Below are positions 1-9,086 of a stretch of 64,000 nt of DNA, one piece after another. The notes under the pieces are model-generated. The model ran no database searches. It saw nothing but the letters and a program-made list of their open reading frames with translations, and had not been told where the DNA came from. This DNA is from Flavobacterium sp. UBA7665 (GTDB lineage: Bacteria > Bacteroidota > Bacteroidia > Flavobacteriales > Flavobacteriaceae): positions 213,943 through 277,942 of the forward strand of contig DLHP01000041.1 in assembly GCA_002483285.1 (NCBI GenBank). The letters are read 5' to 3'. Made by a program: the position numbers and the translations under genes. Within the stretch, counting starts at the first letter, position 1, and each line of letters opens with the position of its first letter.

Positions 1-2
1 TG

Positions 3-260
3 ATTGCGTTCGTGGGTTCTAACGTGAGCCTTCCGCCGTTCATCCCTTTTATTATCTATGCTTCGCTCCAAATAGGCGAGTGGATTTTCCCGCAGAGTAC
101 TTCTTTTGATTTCGACCGCTCGATCACTTTTTCGGACCTGCAGGAACACCTTGCGCAGTATCTCGCAGGAAGTCTTATTTTAGCAGCGGCAATGGCTATC
201 ATTTTTGGACTGGCCAGCTTTTTACTCTTGAGCATTTTTAGTACTTTTAGAAATAAATAA
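3..260 (+). CDS. DUF2062-family membrane protein, C-terminal fragment
   Basis: The frame is open to the left window edge, so the gene starts upstream. About 86 codons are visible. The segment GSNVSLPPFIPF followed by a hydrophobic stretch and a second membrane helix near the end resembles the DUF2062 domain, a small two-helix membrane module often attached to or encoded beside glycosyltransferases and lipid enzymes. Its stop lies three bases before the start of the exporter gene, so it belongs to the same operon. The function is unknown. The family call rests on one motif and is moderate. Confidence 0.55.
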   Translation: MAFVGSNVSLPPFIPFIIYASLQIGEWIFPQSTSFDFDRSITFSDLQEHLAQYLAGSLILAAAMAIIFGLASFLLLSIFSTFRNK

Positions 261-263
261 TAC

Positions 264-3200
264 ATGCAGCATTTTTTCAATGCCATCCATTCCTTTGTGA
301 ATAGAAGGAAATTCCTTTCTGTTGCATTATTTTCTGTATTGTTTGTCCTGCTCGGATTTTTCGCGTCGCGATTGCAATTCAGCGAGGACATCACCAACCT
401 GATTCCTTCAAACGACAAGTCGGACGTGGCAGCCAAAGTGCTCAAGCAGATGAATTTTGCCGATAAAATTTCAATCGTGGTTTCGGTCGACAAAAACGGG
501 ACTGCTGATGATTTGTCTGACTACGCCGGCGAATTCCTCGACAGCCTCGAAGGCAATTCCAAACCGTTTATCGCCAAAATCCAAGGGCGCATAGACGAAG
601 AAAACATCCAACAGACTTTTGATTTTTTGTACGATCATTTGCCGCTGTTCCTCGACCAGAAAGACTACGAGGCGATTGGCGACAAACTGTCTAACGACAG
701 TATCGCGGCAATTGTCGAGAAAGATTACAAATCAATCATTTCGCCAGCCGGCATGGTGTCTAAGGATTTTATCCTGCAGGATCCGTTGGGCATTTCATTC
801 CTTGCGCTCCAGAAATTGCAGCAACTCAGCATCGGCGACCAATTTGAACTGCAAAACGGCTTTGTCATTACCAAGGACCACAAAAACCTGCTGCTTTTCA
901 TTACCCCAAAATTGCCCGCCAATGAAACCGACCGCAATGCAGTGTTCATCCAACACCTCGAATCGGCCAAAAACCAACTGAACGCCAAATACAAAGGAAA
1001 AGCGACCATGAGCTATTTTGGCGCGACGCCGGTGGCCGTAGCCAACGCCACGCAAATCAAGTCGGATGTACAGCACACTTCGATTTTTGCCGTCGTGACG
1101 CTCATCCTGATTCTGACCTTCTTTTACCGCAACCTCACCACGCCGATCATCATTTTTATCCCGTCCTTGTTTGGCGCAGCCTTCGCATTGGCGGTGTTGT
1201 ATTTTACCAAGGGAAGTATTTCGGCGATATCGTTGGGCATCAGTTCAATCCTGCTCGGCGAAACCACCGATTATTCTATTTATGTACTCACGCACTTGCG
1301 CAACAACAAAGACCCCAAACTGCTTTACAAAGACATCACCAAACCTTTGCTGTTGTGCGGGATGACTACCGGAATCACGTTCCTGTGTTTGTATTTCGTC
1401 AAATCCGAAGCCTTGCAGGACTTGGGCGTTTTTGCGGCGCTGAGTGTCATCGCGACGGCTGTTTTCTCGTTGCTGCTGATGCCGTTGCTCTATCGCGCCA
1501 AGGAAAAACAACTCATTGAAAAGAAAAACCTGCTCGATAAGGTAGGCGAATATCCGTACCATAAAAGCAAATTCCTTGTGGTGTCTTTGGTGGCGTTGGT
1601 CATTGCGTGTTGTTTTACCTTTTCTAAGGTGACTTTCAACAACGACCTTTCGGCGCTCAATTTTGTACCCCAAGAACTCAAACAAGCCGAACTCCACCTC
1701 GAAAAAATCGCCGACGGTGCCAACAAATCCTTATATCTGGCGGTTTACGGCAATAGCGAAGAAGCGGTGCTCGAAGCCAACAACCGTTTGTTCTCGACAC
1801 TCGACAAGAAGATGCAATCGGGACAGATCGCCAATTTCAGTTCAATTGGCGGGATGGTGTTGTCGGCCGAGGCGCAACAGCAGAAAATCGAGCAATGGGA
1901 ACAGTTTTGGGACGATGCAAAAAAAGTCCGACTCAAACAAAACCTGATCGCCAGCGGCCAAACCTTTGGGTTTAAGGACACGTCATTCGATGGTTTTTAC
2001 GAGACGCTTGCCAAGGATTTCCAACCAGTATCGATGGCCGAATACGCCAAAGTAAGCGCCTTTTTCATCGATGAGTTCGCTGCCGAAAGAAACGGTTTTC
2101 GCACGATTTCAAGCCTTGTGAAAGTCCCGCCCGAAAAGCGCGATGCCTTTGTGGCCGATATCAGGAAAATCCCAAACCTTACAGTGATCGATCGGCAACA
2201 GACCAACGAAACGTTTCTGGGGTCGCTCAAGGAAAATTTCGAGAAACTCGTTGACTATTCGTTTATTGCGGTATTTTTCATTTTGCTGTTCGCGTTCAGG
2301 CGCATCGAAATGGTGATCGTAACCATCATCCCAATCCTCGTGAGTTGGGTGCTTACCGCAGGGCTAATGGGCATGTTCGGGTTGCAGTTCAATATCATCA
2401 ACATCATTGTGTGTACGCTGATTTTTGGGATTGGCGTGGATTACAGCATTTTCATGACGGCCGGAATGCAAAAAGACCACACATTTGGTACCAAAGAATT
2501 GCCTACTTACAAAGTGTCTATTTTACTGTCGGTAGCGACGACGATTTTGGGTATCGGCGTACTTATTTTTGCCAAACATCCGGCCTTGTACTCGATTGCG
2601 CTGATTGCCATGATTGGGATTTTCTCGGCACTCGTCAATACGTTTGTGCTGCAGCCGCTCGCATTTAGGTTTTTTGTGAGCGGACGCACCGAGAACGGCA
2701 ATCCGCCTTTCCAGATACTCACTTTGTTGCACAGTGTTGCCTCGTTTATGTATTTTGGTTTTGGTGGACTTTTCTTTTCGCTGATGAGTCTCACCTTTTT
2801 AAAAATCTTGCCGTTTCCACACAAGACCAAGCTCAGGTGGTTTCGTTACCATATGTCGAAGCTGATGAAATCGGTGTTGTACACGAATTATTTTGTTCGG
2901 AAAACCGTAGTGAATCAATTCGATGAAAAATTCGAGAAGCCAGCGGTAATCATCGCCAACCACACCTCATTCCTCGACATTCTTGCCGTTGGTATGCTGA
3001 GTCCCAAAACCATTTACCTCGTAAGCGATTGGGTTTACAATTCGCCCGTATTTGGAACGGCGGTCAAGGCAGCAGGTTTTTATCCGGTATCCGAAGGGAT
3101 AGAAGGTGGTGTCGAGCATTTGCGTGCCAAAGTAGAAGAAGGCTATTCGTTGATTGTTTTCCCCGAAGGGACGCGGTCTAAAAGCAACCACATCCAACGG

Positions 3201-3929
3201 TTCCATAAAGGCGCTTTTTATTTGGCCGAATATTTTAACCTGGACATTATTCCGGTAGTCATACACGGCAATTCCGAAGCGCTTCCCAAAGGCGATTTCA
3301 TCATTTACGACGGTTCGATTACGGTGAATATCCTCGAAAGGATTACGCCAGACGACAAGGCTTTTGGTGAGAATTACACCGAACGCACCAAGAAAGTAAG
3401 CGCGTATTTTAAAAGCCAGTTCAACCAAATGCGCGACAAATTCGAAGACGTCAATTACTTCCGCAAGACACTCGTCAACAGTTTTGATTACAAGGAACCA
3501 GAAGTGGTCGCAGCAGTCAGGAAAGACGTAGCCGAAAAAATGTCCTACTACCATGAACTCAACAAACAAATAGGAGAAAAGGCAAGTATACTGCGCCTTG
3601 CCGACGATTACGGGCAATGGGATGCGTTGTTGGCTTTACAGCAACCGCAGCGTAGAATATCGAGCTTTATTGCCGACGAGAAAAAACGTGCAGTAGCCAA
3701 AATGAACTATATTGCGCGCAAACGCCACATCGAATACCTCGAAGAAATTCGGGTTGGCGCGAAATACGACATCTTACTGATAACAGGTGCCGATAATATT
3801 CCCGATATTGCCGACGTTTCAGACCGCATCATTGTTTTAGATGCGCCGCAGCACGAAAAAGGACTGTTGGCGTTGGGTTTTGAAATAGAACACCAAGGCA
3901 GCTATTTCGTTGCCTTCAAAAGAAAATAA
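264..3929 (+). CDS. MMPL/RND exporter fused to a PlsC-type acyltransferase
   Basis: This 1221-residue protein begins with a membrane helix (about residues 18-38) and has the RND/MMPL layout: two large periplasmic loops, each followed by a helix bundle, with GETTDYSIYVLTH near residue 331 and FGIGVDYSIFMTAG near residue 720. After the second bundle comes a PlsC acyltransferase domain with NHTSFLD near residue 897 and FPEGTRS near residue 965. The last 180 residues form a soluble tail I cannot assign; it resembles a methyltransferase-like fold without a visible SAM motif. Exporter-acyltransferase fusions of this kind occur in flexirubin and aryl-polyene clusters, where they are thought to move and acylate the lipid-like pigment. 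It starts 3 bp after the DUF2062 gene and is followed by overlapping or abutting genes, which supports one operon. The substrate is inferred from context only. Confidence 0.85.
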   Translation: MQHFFNAIHSFVNRRKFLSVALFSVLFVLLGFFASRLQFSEDITNLIPSNDKSDVAAKVLKQMNFADKISIVVSVDKNGTADDLSDYAGEFLDSLEGNSKPFIAKIQGRIDEENIQQTFDFLYDHLPLFLDQKDYEAIGDKLSNDSIAAIVEKDYKSIISPAGMVSKDFILQDPLGISFLALQKLQQLSIGDQFELQNGFVITKDHKNLLLFITPKLPANETDRNAVFIQHLESAKNQLNAKYKGKATMSYFGATPVAVANATQIKSDVQHTSIFAVVTLILILTFFYRNLTTPIIIFIPSLFGAAFALAVLYFTKGSISAISLGISSILLGETTDYSIYVLTHLRNNKDPKLLYKDITKPLLLCGMTTGITFLCLYFVKSEALQDLGVFAALSVIATAVFSLLLMPLLYRAKEKQLIEKKNLLDKVGEYPYHKSKFLVVSLVALVIACCFTFSKVTFNNDLSALNFVPQELKQAELHLEKIADGANKSLYLAVYGNSEEAVLEANNRLFSTLDKKMQSGQIANFSSIGGMVLSAEAQQQKIEQWEQFWDDAKKVRLKQNLIASGQTFGFKDTSFDGFYETLAKDFQPVSMAEYAKVSAFFIDEFAAERNGFRTISSLVKVPPEKRDAFVADIRKIPNLTVIDRQQTNETFLGSLKENFEKLVDYSFIAVFFILLFAFRRIEMVIVTIIPILVSWVLTAGLMGMFGLQFNIINIIVCTLIFGIGVDYSIFMTAGMQKDHTFGTKELPTYKVSILLSVATTILGIGVLIFAKHPALYSIALIAMIGIFSALVNTFVLQPLAFRFFVSGRTENGNPPFQILTLLHSVASFMYFGFGGLFFSLMSLTFLKILPFPHKTKLRWFRYHMSKLMKSVLYTNYFVRKTVVNQFDEKFEKPAVIIANHTSFLDILAVGMLSPKTIYLVSDWVYNSPVFGTAVKAAGFYPVSEGIEGGVEHLRAKVEEGYSLIVFPEGTRSKSNHIQRFHKGAFYLAEYFNLDIIPVVIHGNSEALPKGDFIIYDGSITVNILERITPDDKAFGENYTERTKKVSAYFKSQFNQMRDKFEDVNYFRKTLVNSFDYKEPEVVAAVRKDVAEKMSYYHELNKQIGEKASILRLADDYGQWDALLALQQPQRRISSFIADEKKRAVAKMNYIARKRHIEYLEEIRVGAKYDILLITGADNIPDIADVSDRIIVLDAPQHEKGLLALGFEIEHQGSYFVAFKRK

Positions 3930-3930
3930 C

Positions 3931-5463
3931 ATGAAACCACACTATGATGTTGTCATAGCCGGAAGCGGTTTGGGCGGACTCGTCGCCTCAATCATTCTTG
4001 CCAAAGAAGGATACAGCGTCTGTGTGCTCGAAAAAAACAACCAATACGGCGGAAACCTGCAGACTTTCGTTCGGGACAAAACCATCTTTGACACGGGAAT
4101 CCATTACATCGGCGGGCTTGAGAAAGGGCAGAACCTTTATAAATATTTCCAATACATTGGGATTATGGATGCGCTCAAGCTCCATAAAATGGACGAAGAC
4201 GGCTTTGACATCATTTCGTTCGAAGATACCCACGAAGAGTTTCCGCATGCCCAAGGTTACCAAAACTTTGTAAACCAACTGGCCAGGTATTTCCCCGAAG
4301 AGCGCGAATCGATTGAAAAATATTGCACGGCCATCAACGCCATCTGCGACACCTTCCCATTGTACAACCTCAAAGCCGAGGGCAAGTATGACAGCGAAAT
4401 ACTTCAACTCAACGCAAAGACTTTCATAGACGAGTCTACGCCCAACGAGAAATTGCGGGCGGTACTCGCGGGATCCAACTTCTTATACGCGGGAATTGCC
4501 GACAAATCGCCGTTGTATGTACACGCGCTTTCGGTGAATTCGTACATGCAAAGTTCATGGCGCTGCGTCAACGGCGGTAGCCAAATTACCAAACAATTGA
4601 TCAAACAACTGCGCAAATACGGCGGCGACATCTTTAAATACAAGGAAGTCGTGCATTTTGAATCTCAGGACAACAAAGTCACTTCGGTAGTCCTGAAAGA
4701 CGGCGCTAAAGTCTCGGGTGATTTGTTCATTTCTAACATCGATCCCAAAGCCACGCTGCGGATGGTGGGCGAGGAAAAGTTCCGCAAGTCGTTCTTCAAT
4801 CGTATCGACAGCCTTGAAGGCGGCGTTTCTGCATTTAGCCTTTATGTGGTTTTCAAGCCGCATACCTTTAAATACATGAACCATAATTACTACCATTTCA
4901 AGGACAGCACGGCGGTTTGGGAGGCACATGATTACGACGAACAAAGCTGGCCGAAAGCCTATATGGCCTCCATGAATACGTCTGGGAAATCGACGGTCTG
5001 GGCCGATGGCATGACGTTCATCACCTACATGAAATACGAGGACACCAAGCCTTGGGAGAATACTTTCAACACCACTGCCGAGCAATCAGACCGCGGCGAA
5101 TCGTATGAGGCATTCAAGGCGCGCAAACAAGAGCGTTTCCTGCAGGAAATTGAGATCAAGTTTCCCGGCATTCGCGATTGCATCCAGTCTGTTCACACGT
5201 CTACGCCGCTTTCGTACCGCGATTACATTGGTGGATACAACGGCAATATGTACGGTTACGTCAAGGACTCCGACAATCCGATGAAAACCTTCATCGCCAC
5301 CAAAACCAAACTCGACAATTTGTACCTCACCGGACAATGCATCAACATGCACGGTGTGTTGGGCGTGACCATCGGCGCGGTGCTTACTTGTACCGAGATT
5401 TTGGGCAAAGAATACCTTATTGATAAAATCAACCATTTTGTAGACCATGAAGTCGGCGATTAA
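3931..5463 (+). CDS. Phytoene-desaturase-like FAD-dependent oxidoreductase
   Basis: The protein has 510 residues. It opens with a Rossmann dinucleotide-binding motif (VVIAGSGLGGL then a glutamate after the second strand) followed by the YGGNLQTF segment typical of the carotenoid/phytoene desaturase and CrtI/FAD oxidoreductase superfamily. The C-terminal segment LTGQCINMHGVLGV is also of that type. I chose the ATG at 3931, one base after the exporter stop, over a TTG at 3910 that lies inside the exporter gene. Such enzymes recur in flexirubin-type clusters, where a desaturation or oxidation of the polyene/aryl chain is plausible. The exact substrate is not shown by the sequence. Confidence 0.85.
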   Translation: MKPHYDVVIAGSGLGGLVASIILAKEGYSVCVLEKNNQYGGNLQTFVRDKTIFDTGIHYIGGLEKGQNLYKYFQYIGIMDALKLHKMDEDGFDIISFEDTHEEFPHAQGYQNFVNQLARYFPEERESIEKYCTAINAICDTFPLYNLKAEGKYDSEILQLNAKTFIDESTPNEKLRAVLAGSNFLYAGIADKSPLYVHALSVNSYMQSSWRCVNGGSQITKQLIKQLRKYGGDIFKYKEVVHFESQDNKVTSVVLKDGAKVSGDLFISNIDPKATLRMVGEEKFRKSFFNRIDSLEGGVSAFSLYVVFKPHTFKYMNHNYYHFKDSTAVWEAHDYDEQSWPKAYMASMNTSGKSTVWADGMTFITYMKYEDTKPWENTFNTTAEQSDRGESYEAFKARKQERFLQEIEIKFPGIRDCIQSVHTSTPLSYRDYIGGYNGNMYGYVKDSDNPMKTFIATKTKLDNLYLTGQCINMHGVLGVTIGAVLTCTEILGKEYLIDKINHFVDHEVGD

Positions 5464-7117
5464 ATGCTTGGTGCTGTCTTTGGGTTGGCTGCTTTTTTCT
5501 TGCGGCGTCTCCAAATCATTGCGCCACACCCCGCAATTGACGGGCTACGACGCTACAGTGCCAAGGGTTACAAGAATCGCCCCGACGGCATTTTCCTCGG
5601 GCAGGAATTTCCTAATCAAAAACAAACAAAATCTTTGGGAACTCTATGTCTCGGGCGATCCGCTTCAAATTGGGCTTGAAACCGGCAGCCTGACCGATTC
5701 GCTGCTAAAAAAGCAAGAGCGGGTTTTCTTTTCAAAAATCGAGGAAATTGTCCCGTCTAAAGGCAAGCAGAAACTGCTGCGCAACATCTTAAAATTCTAC
5801 AACCGCAAACTCTATCGCAATGTTCCTGAGGAATACCAAACTGAGATTTACGGGATTTCTCAATACACATCGCATGATTTCGATAACATTGCGCCGCGTT
5901 ATTTGCGGTCATTGTATTTGCATGGCGCGCACGATATTGGGCATGCGTTGCAGGATTTGGCGCTCGTGGGATGCTCGTCTTTTGCGGCTTGGGGACAAAA
6001 ATCGGATGACGGCAGCCTGATCCTGGGGCGCAACTTTGATTTTTACGCCGGCGACGATTTTGCCAAGGACAAGATGGTGGCGTTTATTAGGCCCAATAAA
6101 GGCATCCCGTTTATGATGGTGACCTGGCCGGGAATGATTGGTGCGGTTTCGGGGATGAACAATGAAGGTTTGACCATTACCATCAACGCGGCCAAGTCAA
6201 AAATTCCGCTTGTGGCGAAAACACCCATTTCTATCCTGACGCGTGAGATTTTGCAGTATGCCTCGACGACAAGCGAAGCGATTGCCATTGCCAGGAAACG
6301 AAAAGTATTTGTTTCGGAATCGATTATGGTGGGCAGTGCAAAGGATAAGAAGGCGATTTTGATTGAAGTATCGCCCAACAATTTCGGAGTATATGAGGTA
6401 CCAAACAGCAACAACCAATTGTTGTGTACCAACCATTACCAAAGCGACGCGCTCAAAGACAACACGCGCAATTTATACCAAATTGAAAACAGCCACTCCA
6501 AATACCGCTATGAGAAATTGCAGGAAGATTTTAATAAAAATCCCAAAATTAGTCCACAAGTCGCGGCTGGAATCCTGCGTGACCGCGAAGGCTTGAATGG
6601 AGAATCGATTGGTTACGGCAACGAACGGGCGCTCAATCAACTGCTGGCACACCACGGCGTGATATTCAAACCAGAGCAAAAACTGGTTTGGGTTTCGGCG
6701 AATCCGTACCAATTAGGCGAGTTTGTTTGTTATGATTTGAACAAAGTCTTTGGCAACCGGGAGGAAGGCGGCCCAATGGTGTCTTTGCAAAGTGAAAATC
6801 TGAACATCGCCCAAGATCCGTTTGTGGCGTCGGAAAGCTATAAAAACTACGAGCAATTCCGTATCGAAGACCGAAAGATGGACGCCATACTCGAAAATAA
6901 AAATGGATTGACGGTCGATTTTATCAAAAATTACCAATCTTTGAACCCGGATTTTTGGGTGGTTTATTACAAACCGGCGCTGTATTATTACCAAAGAAAG
7001 GAGTACGCATTTGCCCAATCGGATTTTGAAAAAGCGCTGACCAAAGAAATCACCACCTTGCCAGAACGGCAGGCGATTGAAAAATACCTCAAAAAAATCA
7101 AAAGGAAATTACGATGA
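5447..7117 (+). CDS. C45-family Ntn-hydrolase lipoprotein (acyltransferase/hydrolase)
   Basis: The protein has 556 residues. The N-terminus is a lipoprotein signal (LLFSCG, Cys near residue 19), so it should be membrane-anchored outside the cytoplasm. The segment LVGCSSFAAWG places a candidate N-terminal nucleophile Cys at residue 176, exposed after autocleavage, as in acyl-CoA:6-aminopenicillanic acid acyltransferase (family C45). GRNFDFYAGD follows at the usual distance. The C-terminal 60 residues look like one TPR-type helix pair. The start codon overlaps the upstream gene by 17 bases and the stop overlaps the next start (ATGA), so translation is probably coupled. In pigment clusters this family could acylate or hydrolyse the flexirubin ester; that is inference. 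Confidence 0.8.
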   Translation: MKSAIKCLVLSLGWLLFSCGVSKSLRHTPQLTGYDATVPRVTRIAPTAFSSGRNFLIKNKQNLWELYVSGDPLQIGLETGSLTDSLLKKQERVFFSKIEEIVPSKGKQKLLRNILKFYNRKLYRNVPEEYQTEIYGISQYTSHDFDNIAPRYLRSLYLHGAHDIGHALQDLALVGCSSFAAWGQKSDDGSLILGRNFDFYAGDDFAKDKMVAFIRPNKGIPFMMVTWPGMIGAVSGMNNEGLTITINAAKSKIPLVAKTPISILTREILQYASTTSEAIAIARKRKVFVSESIMVGSAKDKKAILIEVSPNNFGVYEVPNSNNQLLCTNHYQSDALKDNTRNLYQIENSHSKYRYEKLQEDFNKNPKISPQVAAGILRDREGLNGESIGYGNERALNQLLAHHGVIFKPEQKLVWVSANPYQLGEFVCYDLNKVFGNREEGGPMVSLQSENLNIAQDPFVASESYKNYEQFRIEDRKMDAILENKNGLTVDFIKNYQSLNPDFWVVYYKPALYYYQRKEYAFAQSDFEKALTKEITTLPERQAIEKYLKKIKRKLR

Positions 7118-8409
7118 TCCCAAAAATTGAGCTCGCAACCATTGCCGAAATCAAAGCTTTACAGGAGCAAAAACTCCAAGAGGCTTTGGCTTATGTAAAT
7201 GCGCATTCGCCCTATTATCAAAGACTTTTTGCAGAAAGGGACATTGACATTTCACAAATTAAAACCCTCGAGGATTTGGTGCTGTTGCCGGTGACCACCA
7301 AGGAAGATTTGCAAAAAAGCAACGATGATTTCATGTGCGTTCCGATGACTAAAATCGTGGATTTTGCCACCACTTCGGGCACATTGGGTGAGCCGGTTAC
7401 TTTTGGGATGACCGATGCCGACCTTGAAAGATTGGCTTACAACGAAGCCATTTCATTTGATTGCGCCGGAATCCGCGAAGGCGATATTGTACAACTCATG
7501 ACTACGATTGACCGCAGATTCATGGCCGGACTCGCGTATTTTCTAGGATTGCGTAAGATGAAAGTAGGTGTGATCCGCGTAGGCGCCGGGATTCCCGAAT
7601 TGCAATGGGATTCGATTAAAAAATACAAACCCACGTATTTGATTACGGTGCCGTCATTTCTATTGAAACTGATTGAGTACGCCGAAACTCATAATATTGA
7701 CTACAATAACTCGGGTATCAAAGGAGCAATCTGCATTGGCGAGCCGTTGCGCAACCCCGATTTTTCGCCCAATGTCCTCGCCAAAAAGATTACAGAGAAG
7801 TGGAACCTCAAGTTGTTTTCTACTTATGCCTCGACCGAAATGAGCACCGCTTTTACCGAGTGCGAGCATTTCAACGGCGGGCACCACCATCCCGAACTCA
7901 TCATCGTTGAAGTATTAGACGAAAACAACCAGCCCGTTAAAAACGGAGAATCTGGAGAATTGGCTTTTACAACTTTAGGAATAGAAGCCATGCCGCTCGT
8001 GCGATTCAAAACCGGAGACATCGTACAATTGCACGATTCACCCTGTACCTGCGGCCGAAACACACTGCGCGTCGGGCCGGTAATTGGACGCAAACAGCAA
8101 ATGATTAAATACAAAGGCACGACCTTGTATCCGCCGGCGATGAATGACGTACTTAATGATTTTGACAATATCGAGAACCACATCATCGAGATTTACACGA
8201 ACGATTTGGGCACCGATGAAATTGTAATCAAGCTCGCCGTGAAAGAAGAGTCAGAAGCTTTTCTCAATGAAATCAAGGACCATTTCCGTGCGAAATTGCG
8301 CGTCACACCCAAGATTATTTTTACCACGACGGCGATTTTAAACCAGCTCATTTTTAACCCGATGAGCCGCAAGCCGATCCATTTCTTTGACCATAGGAAA
8401 AGCATGTGA
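7114..8409 (+). CDS. Phenylacetate-CoA-ligase-like AMP-forming enzyme
   Basis: This 431-residue protein belongs to the adenylate-forming PaaK branch. The phosphate-binding loop TTSGTLGEPVTFG lies at about residue 85, the YASTEMSTAFTEC segment matches the central adenylate-binding motif, and TGDIVQL followed by CTCGRNTLRVGPVIGR matches the hinge and C-terminal subdomain. It would activate an aryl or acyl carboxylate to an adenylate and then a thioester. It sits in the same overlapping run as the C45 hydrolase and the exporter, consistent with aromatic acid activation in pigment synthesis. The substrate is inferred. Confidence 0.82.
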   Translation: MIPKIELATIAEIKALQEQKLQEALAYVNAHSPYYQRLFAERDIDISQIKTLEDLVLLPVTTKEDLQKSNDDFMCVPMTKIVDFATTSGTLGEPVTFGMTDADLERLAYNEAISFDCAGIREGDIVQLMTTIDRRFMAGLAYFLGLRKMKVGVIRVGAGIPELQWDSIKKYKPTYLITVPSFLLKLIEYAETHNIDYNNSGIKGAICIGEPLRNPDFSPNVLAKKITEKWNLKLFSTYASTEMSTAFTECEHFNGGHHHPELIIVEVLDENNQPVKNGESGELAFTTLGIEAMPLVRFKTGDIVQLHDSPCTCGRNTLRVGPVIGRKQQMIKYKGTTLYPPAMNDVLNDFDNIENHIIEIYTNDLGTDEIVIKLAVKEESEAFLNEIKDHFRAKLRVTPKIIFTTTAILNQLIFNPMSRKPIHFFDHRKSM

Positions 8410-8993
8410 TGAAGAAGGTTTTCTATCTTTTGGCGCTTGGCTTTTTATTAGCAAGTTGCCGGCATGCCTTATCAGAAAAGGTTATCGTACTGCAACCATT
8501 TGGGGATTTTTCAGTTGCCGAAGCGAAAACCGTACGCGAAAAAATCGCGAAAATCAATCCCAAAGTGGTACTCAGGCCGAACATTGCTTTTCCGAAATCG
8601 TCTTACAACCGCATAAGGAACCGCTATCGCGCCGATACGCTGATTTCTTTTTTGAGGAACCAAGTCGGGAAGGATACTGTAATTGTTGGGCTTTCAAGAA
8701 AAGACATCAGTACGACTAAGGGAAATCACCAGGATTGGGGCGTGATGGGATTGGGTTTTATGCCGGGAAATGCCTGCGTGATTTCGAATTTCCGTCTGTC
8801 AAAAAAGAAACAATCCGAACAATTCTATAAAGTCGTCTTACACGAACTCGGCCATACACAAGGACTGCCGCACTGCGCGGTGAAAACCTGTTTCATGCGC
8901 GATGCCGAAGGCGGGAACCCGGTAGACCACGAAACCGGCTTTTGCAATTCCTGCAAGCAACACCTCGAGTCAGAAAACTGGAAATTGCAGTAG
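8409..8993 (+). CDS. Archaemetzincin-like zinc protease lipoprotein
   Basis: The protein has 194 residues and a lipoprotein signal ending LLASC. The zinc site HELGHTQGLPHC begins at His145, and the archaemetzincin signature continues with Cys161, Met163 and a CNSC pair at 179-182. That pattern (HExxHxxGxxHC, four residues, C-x-M, then CxxC) is characteristic of the AmzA family. ATG at 8409 overlaps the upstream TGA; a GTG one codon earlier is also possible. Most archaemetzincins are predicted to be cytosolic, so a lipidated copy at the end of a pigment operon is unusual. Its target is unknown. Confidence 0.75.
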   Translation: MKKVFYLLALGFLLASCRHALSEKVIVLQPFGDFSVAEAKTVREKIAKINPKVVLRPNIAFPKSSYNRIRNRYRADTLISFLRNQVGKDTVIVGLSRKDISTTKGNHQDWGVMGLGFMPGNACVISNFRLSKKKQSEQFYKVVLHELGHTQGLPHCAVKTCFMRDAEGGNPVDHETGFCNSCKQHLESENWKLQ

Positions 8994-9028
8994 CTCAAAA
9001 ATTCACACTTCCCGGGAATCTCGTTCGA

Positions 9029-9056
9029 CATTTGTCATTTGACATTCGACATTCGA
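9029..9056. repeat. Heptamer array upstream of dusB
   Basis: Four consecutive 7-bp units (CATTTGT, CATTTGA, CATTCGA, CATTCGA) occupy this stretch just before the dusB promoter element. A related 7-bp periodicity occurs at 10081-10101 and at 17380-17407. Confidence 0.8.
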
Positions 9057-9074
9057 CTTTCTACTTAATTTGTG

Positions 9075-9082
9075 TAATTTTG
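9075..9082 (+). promoter_or_regulatory. -7 promoter element for dusB
   Basis: TAATTTTG matches the Bacteroidota -7 consensus TAnnTTTG. It ends only four bases before the dusB ATG, which would give a leaderless or nearly leaderless mRNA. No good -33 TTG is seen at the usual distance. Confidence 0.5.
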
Positions 9083-9086
9083 CCCC

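Noticed and set aside
2967..3617. Minus-strand open frame inside the exporter-acyltransferase gene
   Set aside because: The plus strand holds the PlsC motifs NHTSFLD and FPEGTRS; no motif is seen in the antisense frame.
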